NCBI GenBank assembly: GCA_009760855.2
Contig: WPIO01000003.1
Span: 8,144,001 to 8,208,000 of the forward strand
Direction: 5' to 3'
Length of the DNA: 64,000 bases
Source of the DNA: Cristatella mucedo
Lineage: Eukaryota; Bryozoa; Phylactolaemata; Cristatellidae
The notes beneath the pieces are model-generated. The model had not been told where the DNA came from and did not search any database. It saw only the letters and a list, made by a program, of their open reading frames with translations. Both the position numbers and the translations under genes were made by a program. Within the stretch, counting starts at the first letter, position 1, and the number at the start of each line of letters is the position of its first letter. Below are positions 55,952 to 64,000 of this stretch, piece after piece.

Positions 55952-56720
55952 GGCGACGAGGCGAGTGCGGACCGAGGGCTGCAACGGGGGGGGGGGAGCG
56001 AGCGGCACGATTCGGCGGTGCGACTCGGGAAGGCGCGGCTGTAAGCGGCGTAAGCGGCGGCGCCGCTTGCTCCCTAGCGCGGCTTCCTGATAAGCTTCCG
56101 GCGACACGGGGCGCGTCCGGGACGTCCACAGTCTGCACCGCCGCAGCGATTAACTTCGGTTCAACCGGTGCGGCGGATCGAAGGTAAGCGCGCACCACCT
56201 CACCTCACCAGTCCTTCCAAACGGAAGGCCACCACGAGCTGCACCGCGAGAGAAGACGGGAGACCGCGGCGGACCGCGGCGGACCGCGGCGGACGCCGCT
56301 TCGCGGCGGCACTCAGGCGACCGGTCCAAATTGTCGCACGCCGAACGACGGCGCGCGGGCGCGACGCGACGGCCAGTACGCGTGCGGGTATCGCGGCGGC
56401 GCACAAAGGGGCTACGGCGGCGGCGGAAATCGGGACGCCGGACTGTGCGCGAAAAACGGTTCGGGAGACGATGAAGCGAACTGGCGCTGCTATGTACTCA
56501 CCAGCTAGCAGCACGCCAGCTAATCGAAGGCTACACTAGCCCTGACGACCCGATATAGTCAGCACGACAGGCAGCGGGCCACTGCAGCGCGACCGCAGCT
56601 AGCGAGGACAAGCCGAACAGTAGTGGCTTACGTCATATCCTGTACCCAAAGGCCCCCCGCTCCACGGCCGCGCAGCGGGCTTCGGCTGAGCACTCGCCCC
56701 GCCCCCACGGGGAACGACTT
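55952..56720 (-). promoter_or_regulatory. CpG-rich 5' region of the RNF38-like gene
   Basis: Very GC- and CG-rich, ending abruptly near 56.7 kb. It includes a GC decamer (ggaccgcggc) repeated about three times at 56261-56294 and a C/G homopolymer at 55986-55997. A plus-strand donor-like GAAG|GTAAGC near 56183 hints at divergent transcription. The start site is not visible. Confidence 0.5.
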
Positions 56721-59124
56721 CGTTCTTGAACCGGGCAGTGTTGCACGGCGTTAAATGCTGTCTTGAGAGTTCTATAACGTGTCAAGAATCGCTTTTTCTA
56801 GTCCGCTGCCCATTATGCTGCATTTGGTAAGTACTTCTGACGACCTAGACGCTGCGCACTGCTCAGCCGATCGGGAGTGCCGCAAATTTACACTAACTAG
56901 GCTTCGCGAGAGGTGCACCTGTGCTGTCCGTGTCGCATCACTAGCCTGAGCAAGACGACTAGATGCTAGCATCTTGGTCACCTAGGAACCCCCCCCCCCA
57001 CCATGCGCCCACATTCAGGATCGAGAGCATTCGTAATTAGAGCTGCCGATGGCTAGAGCGACGTCTGTTTTTGTCGACTCAGACGAGCTCACCTTCAGAA
57101 CGACGCCGCTGCTCTCGATAGAAGTGTATGCAAGAGATGTTTCTTTCTAAATTCTTAAAGGTCTTGCTGACCCGAATGCAATTACCGGTCCGCTGCGTTA
57201 GGAAAGAGCACGAGGAGTATCGCGGAAAGTAGCCCGTTTGTATCGGCAAGTTGATGAATGGTGGCGTTTACTCTTGGCTCTAGATCCAGTACCAGTAACA
57301 AGGAGCGGGTGATTCTTATTGCAGTCACCAAGCATCCCGAAACTCGTACTCAGCTTCGCAATACACATACACCCGGAAAAGAGTTCGCAGGAAACCCGAG
57401 ATCTTTGCTCGTACCGCCAGATGTTGGCACTGCTGTTAATCTTGTTAGCTTGCAAGCGTGTGTGAGCTTCCACTGCTATGATTCTGCTATGGCAGCTGCT
57501 TCGTCGCGGTACCGGAGTTATCCGAACGCACGTATACTCATTTGGAGCGCACGTGAAATCGGAACGAATTCAGTCTGCTATGAAGTCAGTGCGAAACCAA
57601 GCAAGGTGTGAGGTTTCGATATATGAGTTCAGCTGGTCCGTCAAAGATCATTATATATTTAAATTGAGTGACGAAGGAGCGAATGCATAACGGTATCCAT
57701 TTATATATAAGAGAGCTAATCTGAATCAACATATCGGTTAACGAACCGGCCGACCGAATTCTTGCAGGAGTAATACAGATACTTGGAACGAAAGACAGAG
57801 GAAAAGGAAGGCTGCCTTCTTTTTCTGGTGAGGGATTAGAGTTGGCTTTTCAGTCGCACGCCAGATGTGGTCCGTGCAACTGACTGAATTTTTAGTTGCT
57901 ACAGCTAAATCACAAACGTCAGCATCCCTTTCTAGGATGAATCGTCAATTTGCCTAATAAATCGTAAGTTTTCTCGATATGTAGCTATAAAGCCATGAAG
58001 GAGCCAGGCATTGACCTTGTCAGAAGGAGATTGTATAGCAGGCTTGTAGGGCCGGGTGGCCCCTTCCCTACACCCACGTATATAAGCATAGCAATTTAGG
58101 CTCTTGTAGTCGGTTTGGTCTAGCTAAGTTACTGCAAATATGTGAATGGCTTGCTAACAGTTGCTTGGATTAGTTACTGAAGCTAACGCCAGTGCATTCC
58201 TAAAGACATCGGCACAGCTATGCCCGCTGTGCTGAATTGTATAACCAACATGCAGATAGGCCCACGGGGAGACTTAGCAGGTCAGGCAACCGAAGAAATG
58301 CAGTGACAGTGTAGATTGCTGCCATTGCCTTCTCGGCGATCTCACCGGCAAGGTCCCCCTTTCCCAGGGTCTTGCCAAAGCATATCCGGAGCCGAGCTGG
58401 CTTTCGGCTTCTTGAGAGCAGATTTAAGTAAGGTGCTACCTCTATCCCCCACCCTGGCCACGGGAGCTCGGATACTCACAATACTCGGATCCTCGGCTAT
58501 CGACCAGTTATGCCAATGTCAATGCTATCACCATAAGTCAATGCCATCACCATAAAACCATCTCAGATATCTCTACCTCTCATCCATCACAAAGAAATCC
58601 CAATGCTTTCCTTCTAGCTGACTGGTCCTCCGTGGGCTGCATGGTGTAGCAGCCCAGGCTGACCTCAATTCTCCTAGGCTTGATGATTCGAACCATGCCC
58701 GCAGATCAAATGAGATATGTGGTGACCGAGAGGCAGTCGAGATATGCCCGAGAATACCGTTACTCATGTACCGGCAGAAATCTTTCCCAGGAAGGAATCG
58801 ACTTCCGGCTTCTTGATTGTCCTAAGTTTGCCTTACAGTTTGTTGCACATTCTAGCATGCTGGCAGTTGAGCCAAGTAAATTCAAAAGACTATGCATTAG
58901 TGTTTTCTCAAAGGATCTAGTTGTGCCCACTAAGCTAGATTTCTGAACTTGGGCCAAACTTATGCAGATTCTTCGTCGAAAATGCTCGAACGTCAGCATC
59001 TCAAAATCTATAAAACCCCTTGAAAAATAGTGAATTGTAGGAAGCATGGGGTCTTATGGACAGGTGGACGTGCAGACTGAAAGCTCACGAGAGCGTAACA
59101 GATTATCAGAGATGGGTAGAGATA

Positions 59125-59192
59125 GGAGAGAGAGAGATGGGAGAGAGAGAGATGGGAGAGAGAGAGAGATGGGAGGGAGAGATGGGAGCGAG

Positions 59193-59247
<55 letters not shown>

Positions 59248-59256
59248 GAGAAGTAG
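59125..59256. repeat. (GA)n microsatellite with gagatggga units
   Basis: Repeated gatgggagagagaga units, then a long pure GA run. Confidence 0.95.
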
Positions 59257-60154
59257 GAGGGCGATCTATATACTGTACATATGCCTCTTTGTATGTACAT
59301 GCATGTGTGTTTGTGGGGGAACCTCTCTCCTTCTCTCGTGTGTATCCGGGCACATGCACTGCTGTACTACTGTACATCATTGTACATCCATTTACGACAG
59401 GTCGACACGCTGACGAAAGCTGTGGCATCCAGGGGACACCATCAGCTCCACATCAGCTTTCTGCTGCTCATACGAAAGTAAGATTCGAGCCTACTCGAGC
59501 AGCCGGTGATTGTGCAGGGTATTCCACCGTAATCGTGTCTAGTTGGCAGCTGGCTGGCTAGCTTTCCTCTGACTGCCACACTGCCACGAGCGTGGCTTCG
59601 AGGTTCTCCAGCTGGGGCAGCAAGGCAGCCGGCGTTGAACAGCACACACGGGGCCGATATGCCCACATGGAGAGCTGCCTCACCGCCGAGGGCTAGGCAG
59701 TTGGCAGCTGCCTGAGGCTCTGGCTCACCGTAGATAATGAGAGCGAACCAGTGGCTGCCAGCTTTAGACGGCTGGAAAGTCAGCAGATTAGGCTGAGCCG
59801 GTATCGGAATTTTAAGCCACGACTGCAGCCACCCAGTCACGGCTCAGAGATATAACTGACTGGGCTGGCTTCTGTCGGGCCGACTGGTAGCTGCTGCCCA
59901 GGAAGACCCGTCATCCGGCGCAGGTCAACTCGTGACCACGGCAAAGTCGCGGTAGCCGTCCCTAGGGTTGCACCCAGTGTGGCACGACACATGCCCGTGG
60001 CTTTTGGGGAAAATCGAACATGGAATACATGCATGCTTCTTCAGCAACTTTCGACAGTGGATGCAATGCATGCTTTATGTTTTGTGCAATTCGCTTACTG
60101 CAGCAGCTTGAGTGGGCGGCCACTGATGTCATCCAAAGATGGGCTGACTCAAAA

Positions 60155-60265
60155 AGCCTCATTTAAATGGTCTGCACAAGAGCCTCGGCGGCCATATTCA
60201 CCACTGCTTGCAGTGGGGAATGAGAGGAGTGGCCTGCTGGAGGACTTGAATCCCATCAGGGGTCC
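60155..60265 (-). repeat. Degenerate tRNA-derived SINE
   Basis: It shows cctcatttaaatggtctgca, caccactgcttgcagtgggg and ctggaggacttgaatcccat, a decayed version of the reverse SINE with its B-box complement. Confidence 0.6.
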
Positions 60266-61607
60266 CGTGCTCATGGAACGAGGCGGGACAGTGTTGAACA
60301 GGGAGCCCATTACGAGGAAGCTGCTCACGGATAATGATGCCCTGACAGCAGTGCACAAGCTAGAGCTGACAGGCTGCAATGCAGCTGCTCGACCTCCATG
60401 CCCCACTTCTTGACAGTGCCGATTGGCCGAGGCATGGTGCATTCAGCTGGCACGTGACAAGCAGATCATACTGCCAAACGGTTGTTCCCGCAACTGCCCG
60501 GGCTTTGGGGCCACTTGCCACACTATCCACTTTTCACAAGGGTGCCGGAAGTGCCCATATACTTCTGTTTGGCTACTTGTCAACTGGGCTGAGTGCTTCA
60601 AGTGCTTCGGCACACAGAAGGGAGGGAAGTCGGCAACGTGGGTGTTCGTGCACACACACACACAAGAGTAGTAATGCTTTATATCCTGAGCTGCTCTCTA
60701 TCGAAGTTTATGGTAGACTTGTCACAGAGAGCAGCAGTGTGTATGCAGGACCATCAGGTGGAGGCAAGAGTACAGAGCTCAGCCCAGGCTGTAAGACTAG
60801 TGCATTAGGTCTGAAGATTGAATTCGAGAGAGATCAGGAGGAAGATAGTGAGAGAGAACTAGAGGAAAGGAGAGAGTAAAAGAGAGAGGGAGAGAGAGCT
60901 GGGGGTACAATGCTCTTTATCGAAGTCATCATCTCAAAAAACTGCTGAGTATGCAGCTTGTGTAGTGGAGGCTTCACTCCTCCATCTGATGCTGAGTGGG
61001 CATGGATTAATGATCTCAGCCGAACACTAAATAGATCGCCTAGATGCTCGGCTGCTGCTGCTGAATGTCTTGCCAATGAGACTCCATAATGAACCCCACC
61101 CCTACTGCCCCTGACAGTTATTTTAAACTGGATCAGCTTATATCAACATGGGATGCCATTGCTGGCATTTGTATTCGGAGTGCTCTCGGCTCACGATTTG
61201 GCCGGTCACTGGCTTTGGGCAACAAGTTGGGATACGATGCAGAGATAGGTCAATTTGTAATTTGTAGATGTGTTGCTTCTGCTTTATTTCAAATATAGAC
61301 ATGACTTGCATAACCATTTTCTTTTTTGCGTGGAAATCCCGTTTAAAATATAATCGTCTTTTGAAAAGCATCCTTAACGAATATTCAATTATTGGACCAG
61401 TCTTCTCAGCCTTTTCTCAATAAACACGTCGTTAGGACTGCTTACTGGTGGTACAGGACTGGTCCATTGACTGCTATGATAGTGAGCAAAGTGGCCGACA
61501 AAAGACAATTCGAGAAAGCATGCCAACACGAAAAAGAGTAGGACACAAAATTAGCAAAATATGCTGGTATAAATGTCCTATCACTGCTTATATAAGTACA
61601 AAAATAA

Positions 61608-61613
61608 TTTATT
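61608..61613 (-). terminator. Candidate poly(A) signal of the right-edge gene
   Basis: The minus strand reads AATAAA about 110 bases after the TAA at 61722, a normal distance for a short 3' UTR. Confidence 0.6.
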
Positions 61614-61721
61614 TAAGAAAACAATCTGCAGAATCATCGCATTGTAAAGATAATGTCACTAGTCAAGCTTCCAGTAAAAATGCACCGTGACCCGAGTATG
61701 CTAATCGTTTGTCATGCCATT

Positions 61722-61787
61722 TTAAGTACTGCTGTGTAATATAGTGCTGCTGTGGCAGTCTTCTTTGCTTTGACTGGCAATGCCACC
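61722..61787 (-). CDS. Right-edge gene, terminal exon
   Basis: A strong acceptor tgttttttctacttggcag is followed by GGIASQSKEDCHSSTILHSS, Thr and TAA. It has exactly 22 codons. Confidence 0.65.
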   Translation of the reverse strand, partial: GGIASQSKEDCHSSTILHSST

Positions 61788-63617
61788 CTGCCAAGTAGAA
61801 AAAACAAGCACAATCTGTTGTCAGTACATGGCAGTGGGGTGAATAGGTTGTTACAGCAATTGTTACAGTTCAGCTACATAGATTAAGCTTTTACTAAAGC
61901 ACGTTCGCACGTGCTCCAGTCAGACATAACAGGATTCCTCCTTACCTTGAACTCAGTGTAAGATGGTACTGACGAGCCGGTGGTGGCAATGCCAGCATTA
62001 ACATTAGCACTGCTTTGAGAGCGCACAGAAGCTGTCTTCTTCATGGGAGTATTCATTCTTATGGACGTGCAGCCAGGCAAGTTAGTCTACAAGGAGGTAA
62101 CATGGGACCAACTAGCATAAAACACATAATAGATCATCTTGCAGCTGTTTGGGCTTGCATACAGGTTGGGTTCAAGATAAATAGGACATTAAAGGAGATT
62201 AAGCCAAAAAGTATTTGATCAATCGAATTCCTTTTATCTTTTTACATGTCGAAGTTGCAACTCAGTCTTGGCATGATGTAACAGGGGGACTGAGCAGAAA
62301 ATGCAAGAAATGTATGCAATGCCTTACGGCAAATAGTGCTGGTCATACGTTGTCTGTCTTTTCTAATGCCAAGACCTAAGAGCCTCTGCAGAAATCGATA
62401 CTTGGTACCAAGAGCTATTCCAGAGGTGTGATATTGACTAAACTTAATGCTAAGCATTTGGAGTTAGCACGGTCTTCATCTCACATTTGCCACAGCCAAA
62501 TGTAGCATTCAACGTACTAATAATTGCACTTGCTCTCTCAATCCACCAATAAAACACTAATTTTAGGGCTTACATTCAAAGCAAAACGAAACGAGTGACA
62601 CGTTTCACATCACTTTCCATAAAAACCTGCCAGTGTCCACATTGTGCAGCACAAAAACATGACATACAATTAAAGCACACGTGAATGTTTTCTTTCGTTG
62701 CCCGGTTAACATTAGTCTCCAGTTGGAGTTCCTAACAAACAAGAAACAGTCTAGCAGATAATCTACTACACTAATGCAGCCATAAGGGAAGACAAAAGTG
62801 TGTTCAAAATTCTTATTGCTCAACTCACAAAAATCTCTAAAGTGGGAGTGCAAGCTTCGACAAGTGAGTGGGCCATTTGTGAGCTGCGATTTCCCTTAAA
62901 GAAGTCCCAACCACGATAGCGTTATGCCATATATGCTGTGCTGGTCCCTCGTAAGAGAAAAAGGAACGAATGAACCCGTGTCTAATAAATAGGCTTACTT
63001 ACCTTGTTTGAAGGAGTGAGCACGCTCTGCATGCTGCTAGCCTTGGTCAACGTTCCGTGTGCCTATGACGAAACGGTATGAGTTCAAGCCTAATTATGGG
63101 AACAATACTTATATCATAAGCACCAAAACTACCCACACACAACAGTAAAAATGAAATGCACAAGTGCAAGCAGAGGAGAAAGGGGTGATTTCCAGCACAT
63201 GCAAAGCAGGTCTCACCAGCAAAGAAAGACAGTACAGCACTGTAAACAATATTTTAAGCAGAACGAAATGACGAATCATAAACACGATGCATGGCTAGAA
63301 AATAGCAATAATAATAATAATAGGACATTGTATTGCATTGAGAAAGTGTTTCGGACAAGTAGGCCTAAGCAAGGGAATGGACTTACAAAAATGAGTGACC
63401 CTTGCTTGATGGAGAGAGTCAGAACAGCTCGGTGACAAGTGGAGTAATGTGCTAGTTCTAATTGTGGCAAATTCTAGCTTCCCTGTATTGCCTTATACCA
63501 ATGTTGCCAATTGTGCCCCTGCCCACTCTGAATTCCATGATGCTATTATAGCTTCTGGACAGTAGCTTCTCAGGCCGTTTTTGTTTCTGCTAGCTTCAGG
63601 TGGGCAAGCGTGTTAAT

Positions 63618-63699
<82 letters not shown>

Positions 63700-63979
63700 A
63701 CGAAGACGATAATGCCTACATGCTGCTGTTATGCAAGCAATACCATGCGTACAACTGGACTTTGCAGTATAGCAATATGCCTGCACAGGGGCATTAGGGT
63801 CAGGCACATGAACGAAACGGCAGAGATTCGAATGCAGAAACGGCAGCTTAAGATACCTTTTTGTGAGAAGAGGGGGTGCGTGGCAGCTGCTTAAATGCAG
63901 GCGAAGCACACACGGTAGCAGCAGGTGGCTGTCGTGCAAACGATCGAAGTCCAGTAGATGGAGTGGCAGTCTCGTTCAG
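61722..63979 (-). CDS. Unidentified protein, last five exons (5' end outside window)
   Basis: Five exons join on the minus strand: 63979-63857, 63404-63387, 63062-63003, 62086-61946 and 61787-61722. All are in phase 0 at both ends, and the last ends in TAA. The 136 residues are rich in Ser, Thr, Pro and Lys, and probably disordered. Examples are LPRTPSSHKK, ASSMQSVLTPSNK, SIRMNTPMKKTASVRSQSS and SQSKEDCHSSTILHSST. Ser/Thr-Pro sites and basic patches recall microtubule- or chromatin-associated tails, but this is composition only and I name no family. Because each exon is a multiple of three, all could be skipped without frameshift. Donors are AAG|GTAAGT-like except GTATCT after the first. Confidence 0.65.
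61946..62086 (-). CDS. Right-edge gene, penultimate exon
   Basis: Acceptor ttacctccttgtag, 47 codons, donor TTCAAG|GTAAGG. It encodes TNLPGCTSIRMNTPMKKTAS and later TGSSVPSYTEFK. Confidence 0.7.
63003..63062 (-). CDS. Right-edge gene, 60-nt exon
   Basis: Acceptor ccgtttcgtcatag, donor AACAAG|GTAAGT. It encodes AHGTLTKASSMQSVLTPSNK. Confidence 0.65.
63387..63404 (-). CDS. Right-edge gene, candidate 18-nt microexon
   Basis: A pyrimidine-rich acceptor ctgactctctccatcaag is followed by six codons (Gln-Gly-Ser-Leu-Ile-Phe) and GTAAGT. The frame upstream of the acceptor contains a stop in this phase, which argues for a border here if the exon is real. Confidence 0.45.
63620..63697. repeat. (GT)n microsatellite
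   Basis: About 39 units, in an intron of the right-edge gene. Confidence 0.97.
63857..63979 (-). CDS. Right-edge gene, first exon inside the window
   Basis: Acceptor gacaaatttttag, 41 codons, donor AAAAAG|GTATCT. It encodes LNETATPSTGLRSFARQPPA and SPAFKQLPRTPSSHKK. Upstream exons must lie beyond 64000. Confidence 0.6.
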
Positions 63980-64000
63980 CTAAAAATTTGTCACACTCGA

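Larger units (their letters stand above)
56721..61607. other. No assigned gene
   Basis: Contains GA microsatellite DNA, a SINE (about 60.2 kb) and anonymous sequence. The one frame worth attention is 59822-59442 on the minus strand (see findings). No family was recognised. Confidence 0.5.

Overview
This is nuclear DNA of an animal, most likely an invertebrate. The genes are split by GT-AG introns of up to about 22 kb and the coding exons are GC-rich. Most of the window is intron or intergenic DNA full of microsatellites, tRNA-derived SINEs, non-LTR (LINE) 3' ends and Tc1/mariner-type remnants. Nothing looks prokaryotic. I cannot place the phylum from the sequence alone. Two genes were recognised by protein homology recalled from known families, and their exon chains were assembled by matching splice sites and codon phase.

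Layout. 1-1,325: the 3' end of a LINE, with the reverse-transcriptase C-terminal segment and an ATT tail. 1,326-8,501: repeats, a GC-rich stretch with two exon-like ORFs of an unidentified minus-strand gene (4,071-4,603), and a CpG-rich promoter-like region (7.1-8.5 kb). 8,502-36,794, plus strand: a stem-loop binding protein gene (SLBP, histone mRNA 3' end factor). Its RNA-binding domain is encoded by exons at 34.6 and 36.4 kb. A first exon at 8.5 kb is tentative and would imply a very long first intron filled with repeats. 38,500-38,676: a 58-codon ORF with an excellent start context between the two main genes.

39,626-55,951, minus strand: an RNF38/RNF44-type RING-H2 ubiquitin ligase gene. 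It has nine coding exons, and all eight junctions are in phase, giving a predicted 781-residue protein ending in a complete C3H2C3 RING. It faces SLBP tail to tail. Its 5' end lies in a CpG-rich block at 55.6-56.7 kb. 56.7-61.6 kb holds no gene I can assign. 61,722-63,979, minus strand: the last five exons, one of only 18 nt and all in phase 0, of an unidentified Ser/Thr/Lys-rich protein whose 5' end lies beyond the window.

SLBP acts on replication-dependent histone pre-mRNA, and RNF38/44 proteins are E3 ubiquitin ligases. The two genes are neighbours with no evident shared pathway. I found no convincing new biological system. The most useful leads are the unidentified right-edge gene, the optional SLBP exon, the SLBP/RNF38 tail-to-tail interval, the TA-nested Tc1-like element and the shared hairpin tail of the local retroelements.
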